Assembly (NCBI RefSeq): GCF_902859935.1
Contig: NZ_CADIKI010000012.1
Location: 186,001 to 250,000, forward strand
Direction of reading: 5' to 3'
Length of the DNA: 64,000 nt
DNA from: Paraburkholderia fynbosensis
Lineage (GTDB): Bacteria > Pseudomonadota > Gammaproteobacteria > Burkholderiales > Burkholderiaceae
The notes under the pieces are model-generated. The model was not told the DNA's origin, ran no database searches, and saw only the letters and a list, made by a program, of their open reading frames with translations. Below are positions 17,657 to 26,282 of this stretch, in pieces. The stretch's first letter is position 1, and each line of letters opens with the position of its first letter. The translations under genes and the position numbers were made by a program.

Positions 17657-17687
17657 CAAAAAGCCCGCCCTCACCGGCGGGCTTTTT
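17657..17687 (+). terminator. rne terminator
   Basis: AAGCCCGCC and GGCGGGCTT form a stem with a six-base loop, followed by TTTTTG. Confidence 0.9.
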
Positions 17688-17851
17688 GTTTTCATGGATA
17701 TTGAACATGGGTACAAGCGCCGCGCCCCAAGCAGCTCGATCCGCGGCTCCCCGTATACCCCGATACGCCGCGGGGTCCGGATGCCGTTAGGCGCATTTCC
17801 GATAGAATTCAATATTCAGAGGTCCTCTCAAGCACCCAGACGAAGCACGCC

Positions 17852-18961
17852 ATGTCCCGACGCATCATCCCAGTAGCCGATCTCAGCGCGGCGCCGGTCA
17901 TCGCCGGGCCGGTGCAGACGCCCCGAGGCGTACTGCACGACACGCTGTCACGCCCGCTGCGCGATCTGCGCATTTCGGTGACGGATCGCTGCAACTTTCG
18001 CTGCGTCTACTGCATGCCGCGCGCGGTATTCGACAAAGACTATGCGTTCCTGCCGCATAGCGCGTTGCTGAGCTTCGAGGAAATCGAACGGCTCGCGCGG
18101 CTGTTCGTCGCGCATGGTGTCGAGAAGATCCGCCTGACGGGCGGCGAGCCGCTCTTGCGCAAGAATCTGGAATTCCTGATCGAACGGCTCGCGCAATTGA
18201 CCACGCCGGCGGGGCGCCCTATCGATCTGACGCTGACCACCAACGGCTCGCTGCTGGAGCGCAAGGCGCGCAGTCTGAAGGACGCCGGGCTGACCCGTGT
18301 GACCGTCAGTCTGGACGCGCTCGACGACACGCTGTTTCGCCGCATGAACGACGCCGACTTCGCGGTAGCCGACGTGCTGGACGGGATCGCTGCGGCGCAT
18401 GCGGTCGGGCTCGCGCCGATCAAGGTCAACATGGTCGTCAAGCGCGGCACCAACGACGGCGAAATCGTGCCGATGGCGCGTCATTTCAAAAGCTCGGGCG
18501 CGGTGCTCCGTTTCATCGAATACATGGACGTCGGCACCTCGAACGGCTGGAACATGGCCGAAGTGCTGCCGTCCGCCGATGTCGTGACGCGCATCGCCGA
18601 ACAGTTTCCGCTCGTCCCGCTCGAAGCTCACAGCGCCGCGGAGACCGCCCAGCGCTGGGGCTACGCGGACGGCAGCGGCGAGATCGGCGTGATTTCGAGC
18701 GTCACGCGGGCGTTTTGCGGCAGTTGCACGCGCGCCCGGCTGTCGACCGAGGGCAAGCTGTACCTGTGCCTGTTCGCGTCGTCCGGCCACGACCTGCGCG
18801 CGTTGCTGCGCGGCGGCGCGAGCGACGCCGACATCGCGACCGCCGTCGCCGAAATCTGGCAAGGCCGCAGCGACCGCTACTCGCAACTGCGCGGCAGTCA
18901 GCCGGCCGACTCGGGCGAGCAGACGAGCCGCCGCGTCGAAATGTCGTACATCGGCGGCTGA
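17852..18961 (+). CDS. moaA: GTP 3',8-cyclase MoaA
   Basis: A radical-SAM enzyme for the first step of molybdenum cofactor synthesis (GTP to 3',8-cyclo-7,8-dihydro-GTP). The 369-aa product has the radical-SAM cluster cysteines C47, C51 and C54 in TDRCNFRCVYC, and the second cluster cysteines C289, C292 and C306 near the C-terminus. The usual C-terminal GG is present (MSYIGG). About 35 N-terminal residues precede the core. It is followed at 11 bp by mobA, then moeA, so the three form a Mo-cofactor operon. Confidence 0.96.
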   Translation: MSRRIIPVADLSAAPVIAGPVQTPRGVLHDTLSRPLRDLRISVTDRCNFRCVYCMPRAVFDKDYAFLPHSALLSFEEIERLARLFVAHGVEKIRLTGGEPLLRKNLEFLIERLAQLTTPAGRPIDLTLTTNGSLLERKARSLKDAGLTRVTVSLDALDDTLFRRMNDADFAVADVLDGIAAAHAVGLAPIKVNMVVKRGTNDGEIVPMARHFKSSGAVLRFIEYMDVGTSNGWNMAEVLPSADVVTRIAEQFPLVPLEAHSAAETAQRWGYADGSGEIGVISSVTRAFCGSCTRARLSTEGKLYLCLFASSGHDLRALLRGGASDADIATAVAEIWQGRSDRYSQLRGSQPADSGEQTSRRVEMSYIGG

Positions 18962-18972
18962 GCGGCCGCCGC

Positions 18973-19599
18973 ATGCAACCCACGCGCGAACAGATCACTG
19001 GCCTGCTGCTCGCGGGCGGCCGCGGCATGCGCATGGGTGGCGTCGACAAGGGACTGCAAACGCTGCACGGCGAGCCGCTCGCCGTGCATGTACTGAAGCG
19101 CCTCGCACCGCAAACCGGCGCGCTGCTGATCAGCGCCAATCGTCATCCCGACACGTACGCCGCACTGGGTACTCCGTTTGGCGCGCCGGTCGTCGCCGAT
19201 ACGCTGGCCGGCTTTCCCGGCCCGCTGGCGGGTTTGCTCGCCGGTATGCGCGCTGCCGGCACCGCCTATCTGCTGAGCGCGCCCTGCGACTCTCCGTGGC
19301 TGCCCACCGACCTCGCCGCGCGCCTCGCGCAAGCGCTGGACGCCCGGCAAGCGGACATCGCCACCGTCACGACCGTCGACGCCAACGGCGATGCGTCCCT
19401 TCACCCCGTGTTCGCGCTGCTGCGCACGAGTCTCGCGGACGACCTCGCGGTGTTCCTCGACGCCGGCGAGCGCAAAGTTCGCGCGTGGTACGCACGCCAC
19501 ACGACGGTGGAAGTCGTCTTTACCGACGAGCGCGCGTTTTACAATGCCAACTCGTTACGAGAACTCGCCGACCTCGAACGCGATCGAGGCCCCGGTTGA
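18973..19599 (+). CDS. mobA: Molybdenum cofactor guanylyltransferase
   Basis: MobA attaches GMP to molybdopterin to form the guanine-dinucleotide form of the cofactor. The 208-aa product has the nucleotide-binding signature LLAGGRGMRMGGVDKGLQ near its start and the SAPCDSPWLP motif. The ATG at 18973 is used; the open frame continues upstream only as a moaA shadow. It lies between moaA and moeA. Confidence 0.94.
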   Translation: MQPTREQITGLLLAGGRGMRMGGVDKGLQTLHGEPLAVHVLKRLAPQTGALLISANRHPDTYAALGTPFGAPVVADTLAGFPGPLAGLLAGMRAAGTAYLLSAPCDSPWLPTDLAARLAQALDARQADIATVTTVDANGDASLHPVFALLRTSLADDLAVFLDAGERKVRAWYARHTTVEVVFTDERAFYNANSLRELADLERDRGPG

Positions 19600-19659
19600 G
19601 ATCCGCCCGGCCGCACGGCAACTGCCGCGCCCGTCTCCGGTCGCGACGTCCAGCTCCTC

Positions 19660-20961
19660 ATGACCACGCTTAACGAATTTTCCCGCTGCGTCGCGCAGTA
19701 CGATCCTCACGCACTCCCCGTTTCGGCCGCTCAGGCAATTGTTCGTGAGTGGGCCGCGCCGGTTGCGGCCGTCGAACGCGTGGCGTTGCGCGACGCGCTC
19801 GACCGCGTGCTCGCGGCCGACATCGTGTCGCCGATCGACGTGCCCTCGCACGACAATTCTGCGATGGACGGCTACGCGTTCCAGCGAGCGGCGTTCGCAA
19901 CCAACGTATCCAGCATCGAATTGACGATTGCCGGTAAGGCCCTGGCCGGGCATCCGTTCGCGAGCCGCATCGACGCGAACCAGTGCGTGCGCGTGATGAC
20001 GGGCGCCTGCATGCCCCAGGACTGCGACACCGTCGTGCCGCAGGAGCTGGTCGAGCGCAGCGCGGATGGCGGATCGATCCGCTTCGCCGCCGACGCCGTG
20101 GCCCCCGGCGCCAACCGGCGCCTCGCCGGCGAAGATCTCGCGCGCGGCCATGCCGCGCTGCGCGCCGGCCGCATCCTGCGCGCGTCGGACCTCGGTTTGC
20201 TGGCGTCGCTCGGCATCGGCGAAGTGAATGTGCGGCGGCGCTTGCGCGTCGCGTTCTTCTCGACCGGCGACGAATTGCGCTCGCTCGGTGAACCGCTCGA
20301 CCCGGGCGCCGTGTACGACAGCAATCGCTACACGCTGTTTGCGATGCTGCGGCGCCTGAACGTCGATACGCTCGACCTCGGCGTGGTGCGTGACGAACCC
20401 GCCGCGCTCGCAGCCGCATTGCGCAGCGCCGCGGCGAGCGCCGACGTGGTGTTGACCTCGGGCGGCGTATCGGTCGGCGAGGCCGATTTCACCCAACAGC
20501 TGCTACGAACTTTCGGCGACGTCGCTTTCTGGAGCCTGGCGATGCGCCCGGGCCGTCCGCTCGCGTTTGGCCGCATCTGGTCCGGCGAGCGGCCGGGCGT
20601 GGGGCTGCCTGCGCTATTCTTCGGTTTGCCCGGCAATCCGGTCGCCGTGATGGTGGCGTTCTATCAGATCGTGCGCGAAGTGCTGCTGCTGATGTCCGGC
20701 GCGACGCCGCACCCGCTGCCGACGATCCACGCCGCGAGCCGCCAGGCGATTCGCAAACGCGCTGGCCGCACCGAATTCCAGCGCGGTGTCGCCGAACAGG
20801 ACGCGCACGGACAGTGGCACGTCACGCCGACCGGCTCGCAAAGCTCGGGCGTGCTGAGTTCGATGAGCGAGGCCAATTGCTTTATCGTGCTCGGTCACGA
20901 CGAAGGCGCGATTGCCGCGGGAGAACGCGTCGCCATCATGCTGTTCGACGGTCTCATCTGA
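19660..20961 (+). CDS. moeA: Molybdopterin molybdenumtransferase MoeA
   Basis: MoeA inserts molybdate into adenylylated molybdopterin. The 433-aa protein shows the MoeA N-terminal domains, the DNSAMDGYA motif near residue 66, FSTGDEL and SGGVSVGEADF in the MoaB-like domain, and a C-terminal beta domain. It is the last of moaA-mobA-moeA; no mog or moaCDE is adjacent, although a mog gene occurs at 54.6 kb. Confidence 0.96.
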   Translation: MTTLNEFSRCVAQYDPHALPVSAAQAIVREWAAPVAAVERVALRDALDRVLAADIVSPIDVPSHDNSAMDGYAFQRAAFATNVSSIELTIAGKALAGHPFASRIDANQCVRVMTGACMPQDCDTVVPQELVERSADGGSIRFAADAVAPGANRRLAGEDLARGHAALRAGRILRASDLGLLASLGIGEVNVRRRLRVAFFSTGDELRSLGEPLDPGAVYDSNRYTLFAMLRRLNVDTLDLGVVRDEPAALAAALRSAAASADVVLTSGGVSVGEADFTQQLLRTFGDVAFWSLAMRPGRPLAFGRIWSGERPGVGLPALFFGLPGNPVAVMVAFYQIVREVLLLMSGATPHPLPTIHAASRQAIRKRAGRTEFQRGVAEQDAHGQWHVTPTGSQSSGVLSSMSEANCFIVLGHDEGAIAAGERVAIMLFDGLI

Positions 20962-21042
20962 CGCCTGCGGACCCGGCGCGGCCCCGGCAACGTTGCAGCT
21001 TAGCCTTACCCATTACCACCAAAACACACGGGTTTCACTTAC

Positions 21043-21318
21043 ATGAAAAAACAGATCTCGTTCATTGCACCTGGACAGACGGCCAAAGCACTCATCCTCG
21101 TGTATCTGACGTTCTCGGTGCCGATCGTGCTGCTTGGCGTGCTGGTTGCGTTCATCCGCTACGGTTCTGTGGAATTGAGCACGGTGTTCAGCGCCTTGCT
21201 GCTGAATGCGATTCTGGGTTTCGTGCTGTTGTGGATTGCGTGCCACGCGTACAACTGGGTTGCATCGCGTTTCGGCGGTATTGAAATTCATCTGACCGAC
21301 GCGCCCGAAGAGGCGTAA
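21043..21318 (+). CDS. Small two-helix membrane protein, unknown function
   Basis: A 91-aa protein with two predicted membrane helices (about residues 15-38 and 47-70), short loops and an acidic tail. I do not recognise a family. The stop overlaps the start of the truncated acetyltransferase frame (TAATG), which suggests that the two were once an operon. A run of A/C-rich sequence precedes it rather than a strong ribosome-binding site. Confidence 0.7.
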   Translation: MKKQISFIAPGQTAKALILVYLTFSVPIVLLGVLVAFIRYGSVELSTVFSALLLNAILGFVLLWIACHAYNWVASRFGGIEIHLTDAPEEA

Positions 21319-21410
21319 TGTCTGTCGCGATCCGCACCGCCACGCCCACGGACACGCGCGCCATCTTCGCGCTGACGCATGGGCTGGCGGAATCCGGCGC
21401 GTACGCTTGA
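21318..21410 (+). pseudogene. Truncated GNAT acetyltransferase remnant
   Basis: A 30-codon frame starts on the last base of the preceding gene and reads MSVAIRTATPTDTRAIFALT then H-G-L-A-E before a TGA. That is the standard beta1-alpha1 opening of a GNAT N-acetyltransferase, but no acetyl-CoA-binding domain follows. Only 63 bp remain before rmuC, so most of the gene has been deleted. It may still be translated as a short peptide. Confidence 0.7.
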
Positions 21411-21473
21411 GGCGCGCCTGTGAACCGGCTTGACGGGCGCGCGCTGCATACGACGCGCCGAACCCGCGCCGCC

Positions 21474-22922
21474 CTACTGCTCGTCGGCCTCGACGCCCGA
21501 CAACGCATCGCCGAGCAAACCCCTCGCCTCGTCGCCCGGTAGTGCCTCGACGTCGCGCAGCTTGCGGTTCATCATGCGGGTGCGCGTTTCGGCCGCCTCG
21601 ATAGAACGCGTGACGGTCTCCAGCTGCGCTTTGGTCTTGGCCAGCACGTCCCCGAATTTGCCGAACTCCGTTTTCACCGCGCCGAGCACCTGCCAGACCT
21701 CGCTCGAACGCCTTTCGATGGCGAGTGTGCGGAAGCCCATCTGCAAACTGTTGAGCAGCGCCGTCAGCGTGGTCGGCCCTGCGATCGTCACGCGATAGTC
21801 GCGTTGCAGCAAGTCCGTGAGTCCGGGCCGGCGCAGCACTTCTGCGTACAGGCCTTCGGTCGGCAGGAACAGCAGCGCGAAATCCGTGGTGTGCGGCGGC
21901 GACACATACTTCTCCGCGATCGTGCGCGCCTCCGCGCGGATGCGCGCTTCGAGCGCGCGTGACGCCTCTTCAACGGCGGCCGGATCGGCACGCTCCTGCG
22001 CTTCGATCAGACGCTCGTAGTCTTCGCGCGGAAACTTGGCGTCGATCGGCAGCCAGACGGGCGTGGCCGCACCGCCCTGCTCCGTGCGTCCCGGCAACCG
22101 GATCGCAAACTCGACGCGGTCCGCGCTCTTCGGCACCGTCGCGACGTTCTTTGCGTATTGGTCAGCGGTGAGCAGTTGTTCGAGCAGCGCCTCCAGTTGC
22201 ACTTCGCCCCACGTGCCACGCGTCTTGACGTTGGTGAGCACCTTCTTCAGATCGCCGACGCCGGCCGCCAGCGTCTGCATCTCGCCCAAACCGCGATGCA
22301 CCTGTTCGAGCCGATCGGAGACCAGCTTGAACGATTCGCCCAGCCGCTGTTCAAGCGTGGCATGCAGTTTTTCGTCGACGGTGCGGCGCATTTCTTCGAG
22401 CTTGGCCGAGTTGTTCGCCTCGATATCCTTGAGCCGCTGCTCGATGGTCGCGCGGACTTCGGCGAAGCGCCGGTCGTTCGCTTCGGTCAGTTGTCCCAGT
22501 TGCAAACTCAGCGTGTCGCCAAACTGCTTGAGCGAGCGGCCCTGTTCGTCGCGCGCCTGTTGGGCCTGGGCCTGCAAACTGTGGCGTACGGCGTCGAGCT
22601 GCTGCGCGAAGGCGTCAATCTTGCCGCCTTGCACCGTGGTCATGCTGCTGAACTGCGCGGCGAGCGTCTGTTGAAAATGTGCGAACCCACTGCTCTGCTC
22701 GGTGCGTGACACCCGTGCGGTCTCGGTGATGTCGTTGCGCAATTGCCTTTCGAGGCGCTCGTAGGCATGCGCCTGCGTGTCGGTCGCGGCGTCGATGCGT
22801 TCGTTGAGCAACTCGAACTGCTCACTGTCGTCCGCGCGGCCATGAGCGCGCATCAACAACGCCAGCGCAATGACCAGGACGACCGCCAGCACCGCGACGG
22901 CCGCCACCAGAATCATCATCAT
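21474..22922 (-). CDS. rmuC: DNA recombination protein RmuC
   Basis: A 482-aa protein with an N-terminal membrane anchor (about residues 1-25), a long coiled coil (about 50-215) and the RmuC nuclease-like domain (about 225-430, with the GTWGEVQLE and LPIDAKFPREDYERL motifs). RmuC limits inversions and some rearrangements. It overlaps the hydroxyacid dehydrogenase stop by four bases, so it is probably second in a transcript from that gene. Confidence 0.93.
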   Translation of the reverse strand: MMMILVAAVAVLAVVLVIALALLMRAHGRADDSEQFELLNERIDAATDTQAHAYERLERQLRNDITETARVSRTEQSSGFAHFQQTLAAQFSSMTTVQGGKIDAFAQQLDAVRHSLQAQAQQARDEQGRSLKQFGDTLSLQLGQLTEANDRRFAEVRATIEQRLKDIEANNSAKLEEMRRTVDEKLHATLEQRLGESFKLVSDRLEQVHRGLGEMQTLAAGVGDLKKVLTNVKTRGTWGEVQLEALLEQLLTADQYAKNVATVPKSADRVEFAIRLPGRTEQGGAATPVWLPIDAKFPREDYERLIEAQERADPAAVEEASRALEARIRAEARTIAEKYVSPPHTTDFALLFLPTEGLYAEVLRRPGLTDLLQRDYRVTIAGPTTLTALLNSLQMGFRTLAIERRSSEVWQVLGAVKTEFGKFGDVLAKTKAQLETVTRSIEAAETRTRMMNRKLRDVEALPGDEARGLLGDALSGVEADEQ

Positions 22923-23908
22923 GAGCGCGCCTTACCGATCACGTCCGGATTGATCGGATTCGGCGGCTGGCCGGCACGCGGCCCAACGCCCAGCCCCGCG
23001 ATCAGATTGTCGGCGGCGAGATTCGCCATCGCACGCCGCGTGGCTTCGGTGGCGCTGGCGATGTGCGGCGTCAGCACGACATTCGGCACACTCAACAGAT
23101 CCGGATTCAGATGCGGCTCACCTTCGAACACGTCCAGACCGGCCGCGGCGATCTGCTTCGAGCGCAGCGCCTCGACCAGCGCCGCGTCGTCGACGATGCC
23201 GCCGCGCGCGATGTTGGTGAGCGTCGCGGTAGGCTTCATCAGCGCGAATTCGGCCGCGCCGATCGTGTGATGGCTTTCCTTCGAGTACGGCACGACCAGC
23301 ACGACATGATCGGCACGCCGCAGCAGGTCCTGCTTCGATGCATATTCGGCATTCAGTTCAGCCTCGATCTCCGGCGCCACGCGCGAACGGTTGTGATAGA
23401 TCACCTGCATGTTGAAGCCCTTCGCGCGCCGTGCGAGCGCCTGGCCGATCCGGCCCATGCCGATCACGCCGAGCGTCGAACCGTACAGGTCACTGCCGAG
23501 AAAACCGTCGTAGCTCCACTTCTGCCACTTGCCTGCGCGCAGCCAGTGCTCCGATTCGGCAATGCGGCGTGCGGCGGCCATCATCAGGGCCCAGCCGAAG
23601 TCGGCGGTCGACTCGTTCAGCACGTCCGGCGTGTTGGTGCCGAGCACGTTTGCCGCGTTGAACGCGGCCATGTCGAAGTTGTTGTAGCCCACCGCCATGT
23701 TCGACACCACGCGCAAGCGCGGCGCCGCCGCCAGAACGCCGGCGTCGATCGGCTCGCCCGCGGTCAGGGCACCGTCCTTATCCGCGAGACGGCGTTTCAG
23801 TTCGTCGGCGGCCAACACATCACCCTGGTTCCAGTCGACGTCGAAATACTGCTTGAGTCGTTCGATCACATCGGGAAAGATCGGACGGGCGACGAGGATC
23901 TTCGGCAT
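22919..23908 (-). CDS. D-isomer-specific 2-hydroxyacid dehydrogenase (glyoxylate/hydroxypyruvate reductase type)
   Basis: A 329-aa NAD(P)-dependent enzyme of the D-glycerate dehydrogenase / GhrB group. It has the Rossmann motif GVIGMGRIGQ, NIARGGIVDD, the catalytic-Arg/Glu/His signatures including LDVFEGEPHLN, and LTPHIASATEATR. It likely interconverts glyoxylate or hydroxypyruvate with glycolate or D-glycerate. It lies between rmuC and the antiporter gene. Confidence 0.9.
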   Translation of the reverse strand: MPKILVARPIFPDVIERLKQYFDVDWNQGDVLAADELKRRLADKDGALTAGEPIDAGVLAAAPRLRVVSNMAVGYNNFDMAAFNAANVLGTNTPDVLNESTADFGWALMMAAARRIAESEHWLRAGKWQKWSYDGFLGSDLYGSTLGVIGMGRIGQALARRAKGFNMQVIYHNRSRVAPEIEAELNAEYASKQDLLRRADHVVLVVPYSKESHHTIGAAEFALMKPTATLTNIARGGIVDDAALVEALRSKQIAAAGLDVFEGEPHLNPDLLSVPNVVLTPHIASATEATRRAMANLAADNLIAGLGVGPRAGQPPNPINPDVIGKARS

Positions 23909-23962
23909 TGCAATTCTCCGTATGGCGCGTCGAGCGGGAATGCCTCGGCGGCGAAATCAGCA

Positions 23963-25393
23963 TCAGAAAAACAACCAGCCGGTGACGGCGAACAGCGGCA
24001 ACAGCACTGCACCCGACCAGCCCAGATAAGCGAAAAAACTCGGCATGCGAACGCCGCGCGATTGCGCGATCGCTTTCACCATAAAGTTCGGTGCATTGCC
24101 GATATACGTGATCGCGCCCATGAACACCGCGCCGGCCGAGATCGCGGCGAGCGTGGTCGCGCCGCTCGTCATCAGCGTCTGCGCGTCGCCGCCCGCCAGG
24201 TTGAAGAACACAAGATAGGTGGGTGCGTTGTCGAGAAACGAAGACAACAGGCCGGTCGCCCAGAAGTACATAATGTCGCGCGGCTGGCCTGCGGAATCGT
24301 TGACCAGATGCACGAGGCCCGCGAACGCGCCAGCCTCGCCCGCGCGCAGCATCGTGATGACCGGCGCGATCGTCACGAAGATGCCGGCGAACAGCTTGGC
24401 CACCTCTTCGATCGGCGCCCAATTGAAATCGTTGCCCGCGCGCGCCGCGCGAGGCGTCAACGCGAGCGACAGCAACGTCACGCCGATCAGCGCAACGTCG
24501 CGCACCGCGTTCTGCAACGCGACCTGCGTACCGAACACGTCGAATGTGACCTGCGGCCGCCACAACCCGCTCATCAGAACCAGCGCGATCACCGCGGCGA
24601 GCAGCACGAAATTGATCTTGCCGTCGATGCCGCGCGGCGCGCCCTCGGGCGTCGGATCGAGAAAGGGTGAGCGCGCCTCTTCACGCCGATGAAAGTAGTA
24701 CGAGTCGAGCGCATAGAAACCGGTCAGCAGCACGACGCTGACGAACAGCATCGGCAGCGCGAGATGCTGGGTGGTCCAGAAGAAGCGGATGCCTTCGAGG
24801 AAGCCGAGAAAGAGCGGCGGGTCGCCCAACGGCGACAGCGAGCCGCCCACGTTCGCCACGAGAAAAATGAAGAACACCACCACGTGGACCACATGCTGGC
24901 GATTGTCGTTGGCGCGCAGCAATGGACGGATCAGCAACATGGCCGCGCCGGTCGTACCCATCACGCTCGCCAGCAAGGTGCCGAGCGCGAGAATTGCCGT
25001 GTTCAGGCGCGGCGTGCCGTGCAGATTGCCGCGCACGCAGATACCGCCCGCGACGGTATAAAGCGCGGTTAGCAGAACGATGAACGGAATGTACTCATCG
25101 AGCAGCGCGTGTATCAGCTTGCCGAAGGCCACGTTCACGCCAAAGGTGAGCGCGAACGGCACGAGGAACACGAGCGACCATGCTGCCGCGATCTTGCCGA
25201 AATGGTGATGCCAGAACGCCGGCGCGATCAGCGGAAATATAGCGATCGACAGCAGCACGCCCGCGAACGGCAGGCTCCACAGCGCCGACAGGGTCGCGCC
25301 ATCGAGCGTCGCAGCGGACGCCGATTGAGACCATCCGCCCAGCGTCTGCGCAACGGCAATCCACGCGCTCGCGCTCACGGTATACCCTTTCAT
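23963..25393 (-). CDS. Sodium:proton antiporter / CitMHS-like transporter (NhaD type)
   Basis: A 476-aa integral membrane protein with about a dozen hydrophobic helices. Conserved motifs include GTTGAAMLLIRPLL, FIFLVANVGGSLSPLGDPPL and FLDNAPTYLVFFNLAGGD, the paired half-helix signatures of the ion-transporter superfamily (NhaD, ArsB, CitMHS). Burkholderia homologues are often labelled sodium:proton antiporter or putative citrate transporter; the sequence does not decide the substrate. It sits between a hydroxyacid dehydrogenase and lutC, which would also fit an organic-acid role. Confidence 0.8.
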   Translation of the reverse strand: MKGYTVSASAWIAVAQTLGGWSQSASAATLDGATLSALWSLPFAGVLLSIAIFPLIAPAFWHHHFGKIAAAWSLVFLVPFALTFGVNVAFGKLIHALLDEYIPFIVLLTALYTVAGGICVRGNLHGTPRLNTAILALGTLLASVMGTTGAAMLLIRPLLRANDNRQHVVHVVVFFIFLVANVGGSLSPLGDPPLFLGFLEGIRFFWTTQHLALPMLFVSVVLLTGFYALDSYYFHRREEARSPFLDPTPEGAPRGIDGKINFVLLAAVIALVLMSGLWRPQVTFDVFGTQVALQNAVRDVALIGVTLLSLALTPRAARAGNDFNWAPIEEVAKLFAGIFVTIAPVITMLRAGEAGAFAGLVHLVNDSAGQPRDIMYFWATGLLSSFLDNAPTYLVFFNLAGGDAQTLMTSGATTLAAISAGAVFMGAITYIGNAPNFMVKAIAQSRGVRMPSFFAYLGWSGAVLLPLFAVTGWLFF

Positions 25394-25456
25394 ATCGTTG
25401 AAATCCTTGCAATGGAGGTGGCCGTGTGCGCTGCGAGACGTCGCCGCGCGGCCCGT

Positions 25457-26119
25457 TCACGCATCCTGCACGAGGATCACATGCACCCGGTAAGGGCCAT
25501 GCGCGCCCAGCACGATGGTCTGCTCGATGTCGCCGGTGCGCGATGGCCCGGAGACGAAATTGACCGCACGGGGCAGTTCGCCGCGCTCCTTGCGGATCAG
25601 GCCGAACGCGTCTTCGTGACCCGCGACGATGCGCGATGCCGGCACGATGGCGATGTGCGTTTCGGGCAGCAAGCCGGCCGACGCGTAGGTTTGCGGGCCG
25701 GACAGCAGCACCAGCGTGCCGGTCTCGGCGGTCGCGCAGAAGCAGCCGGTGAGACCGACGACGTCGCCGTCGCGGGGCTTGCGGAATTCGACACTGAGGC
25801 CGGCTTCGGCCCAATTGAGATCTTGCAGGGTTTGCCAGGCGATCGCCTGCAACGGCAACGCATGCCCGGTGAGGTAGCGATGCGCCGCGGCCGGCACGTC
25901 GGCGAGCGTATGAACGCTGTCGACCGTGGTCGACAGCTTCTGCGCTTCTTCGATGAAACGCACAGTCAGTTCGGCAGGCATCTCCGGACGCGGGCCGGCC
26001 GGATGGCGCGTCACATAATCTGCCGCTGCCTCGCGCTCGGCAGCGGACGGCTCGGGCTCGCGCCCTTGCGCGGCGCGGATGCGCGCCAGGATGTTGCGGC
26101 GGGCAATCGAAGTGTCCAT
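25457..26119 (-). CDS. lutC: LUD-domain protein LutC
   Basis: A 220-aa protein of the LutC/YkgG family, which usually works with LutA and LutB in L-lactate oxidation. The conserved VGLTGCFCATAETGTLVLLSG-type core (with the C-x-C variation), the H-E-D region and the C-terminal ISGPSRTGDIEQ-like FVSGPSRTGDIEQT motif are present. No lutA or lutB is in the window, so the gene is orphaned here; partners may lie elsewhere in the genome. Confidence 0.88.
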   Translation of the reverse strand: MDTSIARRNILARIRAAQGREPEPSAAEREAAADYVTRHPAGPRPEMPAELTVRFIEEAQKLSTTVDSVHTLADVPAAAHRYLTGHALPLQAIAWQTLQDLNWAEAGLSVEFRKPRDGDVVGLTGCFCATAETGTLVLLSGPQTYASAGLLPETHIAIVPASRIVAGHEDAFGLIRKERGELPRAVNFVSGPSRTGDIEQTIVLGAHGPYRVHVILVQDA

Positions 26120-26282
26120 GGGCGAAGTCCTCGTGTCGACAGCCGTGCAAAGTGACGAGGATTATACCGGCCACCCTCCACGTGAACACCCTGGCCGAAC
26201 GGCATATTGCCAGCCAGCTCGCGCGCATTCAAAGTAGTCACCAATGAACGGGCGCATGAACTCGCACGAGGTGTGAAGTGTG

